From: an uncultured Paracoccaceae bacterium
GTDB lineage: Bacteria; Pseudomonadota; Alphaproteobacteria; Rhodobacterales; Rhodobacteraceae
DNA: 64,000 nt
Direction: 5' to 3'
Assembly: GCA_947499715.1 (NCBI GenBank)
Contig: CANMPL010000007.1
Span: forward strand, 161,039-225,038
The position numbers and the translations under genes are program-made. The notes under the pieces are model-generated. The model saw only the letters and a list, made by a program, of their open reading frames with translations, searched no databases and was not told where the DNA came from. The stretch's first letter is position 1. Each line of letters opens with the position of its first letter. Positions 35,288 to 42,778 of the stretch are shown piece by piece.

Positions 35288-36604
35288 TTATTGCGCGACC
35301 TTCAACCCACTCGGGACGGTCTCAGGCACCCCAAATCGCCCCGTGACAGCAGCGGTGTCGGTCAAGGCATCCATGAATGCCACCAAAGCCGCCACATCGG
35401 CCGCGCTCAGGTTGACGGGTTGAACTACGACGGCATCACTAATTGCTTTGATTTCAACAGGATCCGTCGCGGCCTTCAAGTCATCCACTGCCAATTCCGG
35501 GAGGACGGCCTGGCTTGCATCATATCGCGACAGGGCATCAACCGGGTTGGCGTGGTCCCGGATAAATGCATCCAACTCCGCGTGGCTCCCGGCATGGCCA
35601 TAAGGCGCAGTCAGCGCCACATTCCGAAGCGATGGCGTGCGAAACGCGTATAGATCTGCGGGGTCGCCGGTGACACGAAACCGCCCCTCATCGCGCGCAT
35701 GTGTTTCAAAACGTGCAGCTTTTCCCGGTCCGATCTGTGGCGCGGCCATGGCATGGAACTGGTGATCTGTCTGAAATTTCCCGCTGTGGCAATCAGAGCA
35801 TCCAGCAGAACCATAAAAAAGTGCTATCCCGTCGGTCGCCAATTGCGGCAATTCCCTTTCGCCGCGCAACATTGCATCAAACGGCGATGTGTCCGACCGC
35901 CACTCCACCGCCATAAACATCGCGATCACGTCCGAGATATGGGTGAATTTGATATCGTCTGGCGCAGTAACTTCTTCATATTGCTTAATAAAATTATCAG
36001 CATACGCCGGCACATCCGCAACCCGCCTTGCAATGATGTCCCATGCCCCGCCCGGACCAGTAATAAGCCCCTGCCGCACGGCCTTGGCAACGTCGTTCTC
36101 TGTATAATGCCCCGCCATCTCGTCTGGGCTGAGCACGGGAAACATCGTTTGTGCCGACAAAAGGCTCGCAAAACCCTCCGCCATGTCGCCACCGAGTGGC
36201 GTGCGCAATCCGCCGGGTTTTTCAGGATCGACAGCGATGCGCCCGTCGTGAAAAAGCACCGTGAATTCATACGCACCAAGGTTAAACAATCCCGGTGCAT
36301 TTCGGGGTATCCGTTGCTCTGGCAGATTGTCGGGATCCGCAATCCGGTCAGGCCCCAAACCGATCCCGCCGTCACCCAGCCCAAGCGATAACCCGTCGGC
36401 GGTTCCGTGCTTTGGATGGTGACAGGTTGCGCAGGCAACCTCTTGATTTCCCGACAAAATCGGATCGTAGAATAGAAGCTGACCAAGCTGCGCCTGATCC
36501 ATATCGATCTTTGCATAATCGGCATCAACAACCGGCTCAGGCAGGCCGTTGGCCCCTGCCATTTGGGCTGCAAAGACACTCAAGATGATGACCAGATGAC
36601 GCAT
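35288..36604 (-). CDS. Di-heme cytochrome c peroxidase / MauG family protein
   Basis: A 438-residue periplasmic protein and paralogue of the one at 25015-26315. The signal peptide is MRHLVIILSVFAAQMAGANG; heme sites are CATCHH and CSDCH. LGQLLFYDPILSGN, LFHDGR, FRTPSLRNVALTAPYGH and the tail PETVPSGLKV are shared with the paralogue. The family includes H2O2-reducing peroxidases and MauG-like enzymes that modify other proteins; the substrate is unknown. ATG 36604 begins a clear signal peptide. Confidence 0.88.
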   Translation of the reverse strand: MRHLVIILSVFAAQMAGANGLPEPVVDADYAKIDMDQAQLGQLLFYDPILSGNQEVACATCHHPKHGTADGLSLGLGDGGIGLGPDRIADPDNLPEQRIPRNAPGLFNLGAYEFTVLFHDGRIAVDPEKPGGLRTPLGGDMAEGFASLLSAQTMFPVLSPDEMAGHYTENDVAKAVRQGLITGPGGAWDIIARRVADVPAYADNFIKQYEEVTAPDDIKFTHISDVIAMFMAVEWRSDTSPFDAMLRGERELPQLATDGIALFYGSAGCSDCHSGKFQTDHQFHAMAAPQIGPGKAARFETHARDEGRFRVTGDPADLYAFRTPSLRNVALTAPYGHAGSHAELDAFIRDHANPVDALSRYDASQAVLPELAVDDLKAATDPVEIKAISDAVVVQPVNLSAADVAALVAFMDALTDTAAVTGRFGVPETVPSGLKVAQ

Positions 36605-36669
36605 TTGATACCCTTCTTTGGCCATCACATTGGCCGATTGTGGCAAGGGTCGCAACGGGTCATCGGCAT

Positions 36670-36709
36670 TTGACGCACGCCATAAATCGCGCTAGAACAA
36701 AATAGGAAC
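36670..36709 (+). promoter_or_regulatory. SOS promoter: LexA box over the -10 of imuA
   Basis: TTGACG (36670-36675), a 17-base spacer and TAGAAC (36693-36698) form a promoter. GAAC-N7-GAAC (36695-36698 and 36706-36709) is the alphaproteobacterial LexA box (GTTC-N7-GTTC on the other strand). The first half-site overlaps the -10, so LexA would directly block RNA polymerase. Confidence 0.85.
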
Positions 36710-36727
36710 ATTTACTGAAAATTGCCG

Positions 36728-37384
36728 ATGCCCTATGACCTTCGCCACCCTTCTGCCCTTCTGCGTGACCGCAACGCATCCCATAAGGCCGACCTGCCGA
36801 CCCTGTCAGAGGTATTTGCCGAAACTGCCATCGATGGTGCCGTCACCGGATTTGTCTGCGCACAGCTAACCGACGTCACCCAACCTGTGCTGTGGGTGCA
36901 AGACCGGCTGTCACGTCGCGAAACAGGGCGCCCTTTTCTGGCGGGCCTGCCCGGCCCTTTGCGGATCATCCATGTCGATGTCTCAAAAGCCGTCGATGTC
37001 CTTTGGGCAATGGAGGAAGGTCTACGCTGCACTGGCCTATCGGCTGTCTTGGGAGAGGTCTGGGGCGATCCCGCCGCTCTGGACTTCACGGCAAGCAAGC
37101 GGTTGGCCTTACGCGCAGAAGCGCAGGCAAGACCCGCGATCCTGATCCGACGCGCCGCCAGCCCGAACCTGTCTGCCGCGCGCCTGCGCTGGCGGGTCAG
37201 CAGCCTGCCGTCGACCCAAGCCCCCCATGACATCCGCGCGCCCGGCGAACCGCTCTGGCGTGCAGAACTCTTTCGTGCCCGTTGGCGCACCCCCGGCGCC
37301 TGGGTCGCCCGCCATGGCGCAAGTGGCCTGACCCTGGATCACGCCCGCCCCGCCAGCCCGCAACAGGTTCAGGTCAGCGCGTAA
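36728..37384 (+). CDS. imuA: ImuA mutagenesis protein
   Basis: A 218-residue RecA/SulA-like protein that with ImuB and DnaE2 forms the mutasome for error-prone translesion synthesis. PVLWVQDRLSRRETGRPFL and VDVSKAVDVLWAMEEGLRC match ImuA strands where RecA has its core; the Walker A lysine is not preserved, as usual for this family. Start ATG 36728 is used; TTG 36722 is possible. SOS control is shown by the LexA box. A repeat copy separates it from imuB. Confidence 0.88.
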   Translation: MPYDLRHPSALLRDRNASHKADLPTLSEVFAETAIDGAVTGFVCAQLTDVTQPVLWVQDRLSRRETGRPFLAGLPGPLRIIHVDVSKAVDVLWAMEEGLRCTGLSAVLGEVWGDPAALDFTASKRLALRAEAQARPAILIRRAASPNLSAARLRWRVSSLPSTQAPHDIRAPGEPLWRAELFRARWRTPGAWVARHGASGLTLDHARPASPQQVQVSA

Positions 37385-37391
37385 CCCATGT

Positions 37392-37423
37392 CTTCTTTTG
37401 GCCAAAAATATCCCCGCCGGAGG
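37392..37423 (+). repeat. Intergenic repeat between imuA and imuB, plus orientation
   Basis: CTTCTTTTGGCCAAAAATATCC then CCGCCGGAGG, identical to the 20205 copy over the core. It lies eight bases after the imuA stop, inside the operon. A copy in the opposite orientation stands on the other side of imuB. Confidence 0.75.
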
Positions 37424-37458
37424 CTCCCGCCGCAACCACCCCCGGGACGCTTGTTGCG

Positions 37459-39282
37459 ATGAACCACAAGGACCAGCTGCACGTCCTTGCGTTTCCTACC
37501 CCACCTGCTGCCAAGGACCCACCCCAGGCACCGCCCGATGATCTGGCGCGAGCCTTGGCGGCTTTGCGTGCGGCCGAAGCCTGGCAACCGCAACCGCCAG
37601 AAACCACACCAGACAGACCGCAAACCGACAGCTTCAGCCCCATTGGAACGCCCCATTGGCGCGCGGGTCCGCGGCCTGTGGCCACAGGGTCCGGGCGGGC
37701 GGGTGTCGCCGCAGGCGCAGTCGCACCGACCGGGCCAGACACCGACCGCGATCCACTGGCACGCCGGATCGTCAGTATCCACCTGCCAGACTTTGCCATG
37801 GAACGCTGGTTGCGGTGGGCTGCGGCCCGCAATGACGCCCCCCCCGATGACCTGCCCGTCATTCTGGCCACCGAAGGCCCGCATGGCCCTATCGTCCATG
37901 CCTGCACCCGCGCCGCCAGACAAGAAGGCATCCATATGGGCGCGCGCGTCGTGGACATGCGCGCGCTTTGCCCACAGCTCCAGATCGCCTATGCCGACAC
38001 CGGTGGGGATGCCGCGGCCCTTGCCAAACTTGCGCTTTGGGCGCGGCGCTGGTGCCCCTGGACCGCAACCGACGGCGCGGACGGGCTGGTGCTTGAGACC
38101 ACCGGATCGGACCACCTGTGGGGGGGAGAACCCGCCATGCTGCGCGAGATTGAGGAAAAGTTCAGCCTAATCGGCTTTTCGACCTCCCTTGCTGTGGCAC
38201 CTACTCATGGCGCGGCCTGGGCCATGGCCCGGTTGGGCGGTGTGCGGCGGGTCATCACAGCAAATCGCCTGGCCCAGGATGTGGCTGCCCTGCCCGCCCG
38301 CGCCCTGCGGTTGGATAGCGATACACAGCTTTTGCTCAAGCGCTTAGGACTCAAGACCGTGGGAGATCTGAACGCCGTCCCCAGGATGAGCCTCGCCCGG
38401 CGGTTCACCAAGGCCGCATTACCGCAAAACCCGCTTTTGCGGCTGGATCAGATGATGGGTCGTTTGGCCGAACCAGTGAATGCCCCTGATGAGCCCGCAC
38501 GTTTCGCTGTGCAGGCACGTCTTGCCGAGCCGGTGCAGGACCCCACGCCGCATCTGCCAGAGCTTTGCGCTGCGCTTTGCGCGGGTCTTGATGCCGCAGG
38601 CTTTGGCGCCCGCCGCGTAACGGTGACGGTGTTCCGCACCGATGGCGAGGTGCGTGACATCACCGTCAAAACCGCCTACGCCAGCCGCGATGCCGACCAC
38701 ATTTGCCGTCTGTTTGATGACAAACTTGAACGGATCGACCCCGGCTTTGGTTTTGACCTGATCACATTGGCCGCCACACAGGCCGAGGCCTTGGATGCGG
38801 TACAAACCCGGCTGGATGGGCAAGCGGACACAGGCGCAGAATTAGCCCGGTTGGTCGATCGACTGTCGGCCCGGCTGGGTCCTCATGCGGTGCGCTGCCC
38901 CGCCCCGGTAGAAAGCCATATTCCTGAGCGTGCCGAGGATTGGCGCCCCGCCATGGCGGGGCCACCGCAAGCACCACAGCCCCTGCCCAACCGGCCCTTG
39001 CGGCTGTTTGATCACCCCGAAGAGGTGCGTGTTGTCTATGCCGTGCCCGAAGGTCCGCCCGCGCAATTTATCTGGCGCAGGCAAACCCACCGCGTGGTGC
39101 GCTTTGCCGGGCCCGAACGGATCGCCCCAGAGTGGTGGCGGGATATGCCCGGCACCCGGCTGCGCGACTATTACCGCATCGAAGACGATCGAGGCCGCCG
39201 GATCTGGCTGTATCGAGACGGTGTGCTGGATGATGGCCGAGGGCAGACGCCGCGCTGGTTTGTGCATGGGGTTTTCGCATGA
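37459..39282 (+). CDS. imuB: ImuB, inactive Y-family polymerase-like protein
   Basis: A 607-residue catalytically dead Y-family polymerase that binds the sliding clamp and links ImuA and DnaE2. The palm region starts at RRIVSIHLPDFAMERWLRW, where active enzymes have acidic metal residues and this one does not; RLGLKTVGDLNAVPRMSLARRF is the thumb helix-hairpin-helix. A long, Pro/Ala-rich N-terminal extension of about 100 residues precedes the palm. ATG 37459 is chosen because the longer frame from 37282 would read through the end of imuA and the repeat. Confidence 0.9.
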   Translation: MNHKDQLHVLAFPTPPAAKDPPQAPPDDLARALAALRAAEAWQPQPPETTPDRPQTDSFSPIGTPHWRAGPRPVATGSGRAGVAAGAVAPTGPDTDRDPLARRIVSIHLPDFAMERWLRWAAARNDAPPDDLPVILATEGPHGPIVHACTRAARQEGIHMGARVVDMRALCPQLQIAYADTGGDAAALAKLALWARRWCPWTATDGADGLVLETTGSDHLWGGEPAMLREIEEKFSLIGFSTSLAVAPTHGAAWAMARLGGVRRVITANRLAQDVAALPARALRLDSDTQLLLKRLGLKTVGDLNAVPRMSLARRFTKAALPQNPLLRLDQMMGRLAEPVNAPDEPARFAVQARLAEPVQDPTPHLPELCAALCAGLDAAGFGARRVTVTVFRTDGEVRDITVKTAYASRDADHICRLFDDKLERIDPGFGFDLITLAATQAEALDAVQTRLDGQADTGAELARLVDRLSARLGPHAVRCPAPVESHIPERAEDWRPAMAGPPQAPQPLPNRPLRLFDHPEEVRVVYAVPEGPPAQFIWRRQTHRVVRFAGPERIAPEWWRDMPGTRLRDYYRIEDDRGRRIWLYRDGVLDDGRGQTPRWFVHGVFA

Positions 39283-39287
39283 GGGAG

Positions 39288-39345
39288 CAATTTTTCGACG
39301 AAAAATTGGATGCCTCCGGCGGGGATATTTGGGAACCAAAGAAAG
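39288..39345 (-). repeat. Inverted intergenic repeat copy plus perfect hairpin before dnaE2
   Basis: CAATTTTTCG-A-CGAAAAATTG (39288-39308) is a perfect 10-bp inverted repeat. It is followed by the repeat core in minus orientation (39313-39345, reading CTTTCTTTGGTTCCCAAATATCC on the minus strand). With the plus copy at 37392 it brackets imuB. Confidence 0.7.
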
Positions 39346-39354
39346 GCGGGGATC

Positions 39355-42300
39355 ATGCCAGAGAATGATCACGCCCATCCGCGCAAGACCCTGCCAGAAG
39401 GGGAAGAATATCCGCCTAATCCACCTGCGGCTTTTGTGGAATTGGGGTTGGCGACGTGTTTTTCGTTTCTGCGCGGGGCGTCGGATGCGGTGGATTTGGT
39501 GGCGACGGCTTGGGCCTTGGGCTATGACCAGATTGGGGTCGCGGACTGGAATTCGATGGCCGGTGTGGTGCGGATCCATACGGCGGCACAGACGACCAAC
39601 CTGCACCCGGTGATTGGGGCGCGGATCATTCTGACCTCGGGGGATGCCTTTCTGGCCTATCCAACGGACCGGGCGGCTTATGGGCGACTGTCGGCAGTGC
39701 TATCCAAGGGGAAAAACCGCCGCCCCGACGGGGCTTGGCAGGACAAGGGGATTTGCGAGATCGGGTTGGAAGATCTGGCGCCCTTGGGGGATGGCGTCAT
39801 TTTGATTGCCTTGCCGCCGGATGATCTGGACGCCTTTGGGCGGCGCTTGCCCCAGTTGATCCGCCGCTTGCCGGGGCTCACCCATATTGCGGCCAGCTAT
39901 CGTTACAGGTCCGATGACGTGGCGCGGATCAACCGCTTGGATGCGCTGGCGGGGCAGCATCAGCTAGGGCTGCTGGCGACGAACGACGTGCTTTATCACG
40001 TGCCCGCGCGGCGGGCGTTGCAGGATGTGATGACCTGTATCCGCGAGAAGACAACGATCCGAGACGCCGGGTATCTGCTGGAGCCGAATGCAGAGCGGCA
40101 CCTCAAATCGCCTCGCGACATGCAGCGGTTGTTTGCGCAGTGGCCGCATGCTCTTCAGGCGAGCCTGAGCATCGCCAAGCGCTGCCAGTTCAGCCTGTCG
40201 GAGCTGAAGTATGAGTATCCCAATGAGGTGCTGCCCAAGGGTCGAACGTCGATTGAGCAACTTCGGATCAACACCGCAGAGGGGGCGAAAAAGCGGTATC
40301 CGGACGGGGTGCCGCTGCCGGTGCAGGTGACCATCGACAAGGAATTGAAGATGATCGCCGACAAAGAGATCGCCAATTACATCCTGACGATTGAAAGCAT
40401 CGTGAAATTCGCCCGCGAGACGGCCAAGCCGCCGATCCTGTGTCAGGGGCGCGGGTCGGCGGCCAATTCCGCGGTCTGTTATTGCCTTGGGATCACGGCA
40501 GTGGACCCTGCCCAGCATGACCTGCTGTTTGAGCGGTTCATCAGCGAGGATCGGGTGGAGCCGCCCGATATCGACGTCGATTTCGAACATGAACGCCGCG
40601 AGGAGGTCATTCAGCACATCTATGACACCTATGGCCGCCACCGCGCGGGGCTCTGTGCCACGGTGATCCATTATCGCCCCCGGAGTGCCATCCGTGAAGT
40701 TGGCAAGGTCATGGGGCTGTCAGAGGATGTGACGGGCGCGCTGGCAAAGACGGTCTGGGGGTCATGGGGCAAGGATATAGCCGAAGGCCATGCGCATGAG
40801 GCGGGCGTTGATCTGACCGATCCCTTGATGCGGCGCACGCTGATTGTGGCGCAACAGATGATCGGGATGCCGCGCCATCTGGGGCAACATGTGGGCGGGT
40901 TCATCCTGACCGAAAACGCGCTGACTGAAACGGTGCCGATTGGCAATGGTGCGATGCCGGACCGGACGTTCATCGAATGGGACAAGGACGATATTGAGGC
41001 GTTAGGGATCTTTAAGGTCGATATTTTGGCCTTGGGGATGCTGACCTGTATCCGCAAATGCTTTGACTTGATCGAAGCGCACCACGGCGAACGCTGGACG
41101 CTGGCGACGGTCCCCAAAGAGGACAGCCGCGTCTACGATATGCTGTGCAAGGGCGACAGTATCGGGGTGTTTCAGGTCGAAAGCCGGGCGCAGATCAACA
41201 TGCTGCCAAGGCTGCGGCCACGCACATTCTATGATCTGGTGATCGAGGTCGCCATCGTCCGCCCCGGCCCCATCCAGGGCGACATGGTGCACCCCTATCT
41301 GCGCAGGCGCAGTGGTCAGGAACCGGTGGAATACCCGGCCCCCGCCGCCCCGCACGATCCATCGGAGCTGAAGAACATCCTCGGTCGCACGCTGGGCGTG
41401 CCGATCTTTCAGGAACAGGCGATGAAGATCGCCATTGATGCGGCGAAGTTTTCCTCCAAAGAGGCCAATCAGTTGCGCAAGGCGATGGCCACCTTTCGCA
41501 GCAAGGGCAACATCGAACTGCTCGAGGAAAAGATGGTCGGGCGCATGGTCGAGCGCGGTTATGACCCGGAATTCGCCACCCGGTGCTTTGATCAGATCAA
41601 GGGCTTTGGCGAATACGGGTTCCCCGAAAGTCATGCCGCGAGCTTTGCGCAGCTTGTCTATGTTTCCAGCTGGTTGAAGTGTCATTTTCCGGGCGCCTTT
41701 TGTGCTGCCTTGCTGAATTCCCAGCCGATGGGGTTTTATGCCCCCGCACAACTTGTCCGCGACGCGCAGGAACATGGTGAAACCGTCTTGCCGGCAGATG
41801 TGAATTTCTCGGATTGGGACAGCACGCTGGAACCGATGGGGCAAGGCGGCTTTGCGGTGCGACTAGGGCTGCGACAGATCAGCGGCCTGCGCGAGGATGT
41901 CGCTGCGCGGATCATGGAGGCGCGCGACGCACCCTATCAGGACATCCCTGATCTGAAGGCACGCACCGGCATCCGGGCCGCCCATATCCGCCGTCTGGCC
42001 GAGGCGGATGCGATGCGGTCCATGTTCATCGACCGCAGACAAGCCCTGTGGGAGGCAAAGGGGCTACGCGACGCGCCTGATTTGCCGCTGTTTCAGGATG
42101 GCACGGATGAGGGCGTGGAACGCACGGTGCCCCTGCCGGTCATGCCGGTGTGCGAACAGGTTGTGTCGGATTATCAGACCATGCGGCTGTCGTTGAAGGC
42201 GCACCCGATGGCGTTCATGCGGAAATCCATGCAAAAACAGGGCTTTATTGACACAGCACAGCTCAAGCACAGCCGCCCGTGGCAGCGGGTCAAGATGGCG

Positions 42301-42660
42301 GGGTTGGTCCTGATCCGCCAGCGTCCCGGCACGGCAAAGGGCGTGTGTTTCATCACGATCGAGGATGAGGTTGGCGTGGCCAATATTGTCGTCTGGCCCA
42401 AGGTGATGGAGCAGTTTCGCAAGACGGTGATGCAATCGCGGCTTTTGCAGATCGAAGGATATGTGCAGCGCGACGTGGAAATCATCCATGTGGTGGCGCA
42501 ATCACTGACGGATAAATCCGAGGTTTTGCAACGGCTTGCGCCTGATGATCTAGCCCCGCCACTGGCCCATGCCGATGAGGTGGTCAAACCCCTGCCCGCG
42601 CCCTCATCCCGACACCCGCGCGATGTGCGCATCATCCCCAAAAGTCGCGATTTTCACTGA
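39355..42660 (+). CDS. dnaE2: Error-prone DNA polymerase DnaE2 (ImuC)
   Basis: A 1101-residue C-family polymerase for translesion synthesis. The N-terminal PHP domain starts at FVELGLATCFSFLRGASDAVD; the polymerase core has GRGSAANSAVCYCLGIT and the catalytic triad region PPDIDVDFEHERREEV; the helix-hairpin-helix and OB domains follow (GLVLIRQRPGTAKGV). The tail PKSRDFH is typical of DnaE2. ATG 39355 is chosen over the frame from 39310, which would translate the repeat. Third gene of the SOS cassette. Confidence 0.94.
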   Translation: MPENDHAHPRKTLPEGEEYPPNPPAAFVELGLATCFSFLRGASDAVDLVATAWALGYDQIGVADWNSMAGVVRIHTAAQTTNLHPVIGARIILTSGDAFLAYPTDRAAYGRLSAVLSKGKNRRPDGAWQDKGICEIGLEDLAPLGDGVILIALPPDDLDAFGRRLPQLIRRLPGLTHIAASYRYRSDDVARINRLDALAGQHQLGLLATNDVLYHVPARRALQDVMTCIREKTTIRDAGYLLEPNAERHLKSPRDMQRLFAQWPHALQASLSIAKRCQFSLSELKYEYPNEVLPKGRTSIEQLRINTAEGAKKRYPDGVPLPVQVTIDKELKMIADKEIANYILTIESIVKFARETAKPPILCQGRGSAANSAVCYCLGITAVDPAQHDLLFERFISEDRVEPPDIDVDFEHERREEVIQHIYDTYGRHRAGLCATVIHYRPRSAIREVGKVMGLSEDVTGALAKTVWGSWGKDIAEGHAHEAGVDLTDPLMRRTLIVAQQMIGMPRHLGQHVGGFILTENALTETVPIGNGAMPDRTFIEWDKDDIEALGIFKVDILALGMLTCIRKCFDLIEAHHGERWTLATVPKEDSRVYDMLCKGDSIGVFQVESRAQINMLPRLRPRTFYDLVIEVAIVRPGPIQGDMVHPYLRRRSGQEPVEYPAPAAPHDPSELKNILGRTLGVPIFQEQAMKIAIDAAKFSSKEANQLRKAMATFRSKGNIELLEEKMVGRMVERGYDPEFATRCFDQIKGFGEYGFPESHAASFAQLVYVSSWLKCHFPGAFCAALLNSQPMGFYAPAQLVRDAQEHGETVLPADVNFSDWDSTLEPMGQGGFAVRLGLRQISGLREDVAARIMEARDAPYQDIPDLKARTGIRAAHIRRLAEADAMRSMFIDRRQALWEAKGLRDAPDLPLFQDGTDEGVERTVPLPVMPVCEQVVSDYQTMRLSLKAHPMAFMRKSMQKQGFIDTAQLKHSRPWQRVKMAGLVLIRQRPGTAKGVCFITIEDEVGVANIVVWPKVMEQFRKTVMQSRLLQIEGYVQRDVEIIHVVAQSLTDKSEVLQRLAPDDLAPPLAHADEVVKPLPAPSSRHPRDVRIIPKSRDFH

Positions 42661-42778
42661 ACCAAAAACAGGCAATTGGGCAAGGTTCCGCTACGGAACA
42701 CGCGCGAGTTGTCATCTAGTCTTTGCAAAACGCTGCCAAATCGCCACCATCAGATCATTAACCTTGGGGGATTAAGAC

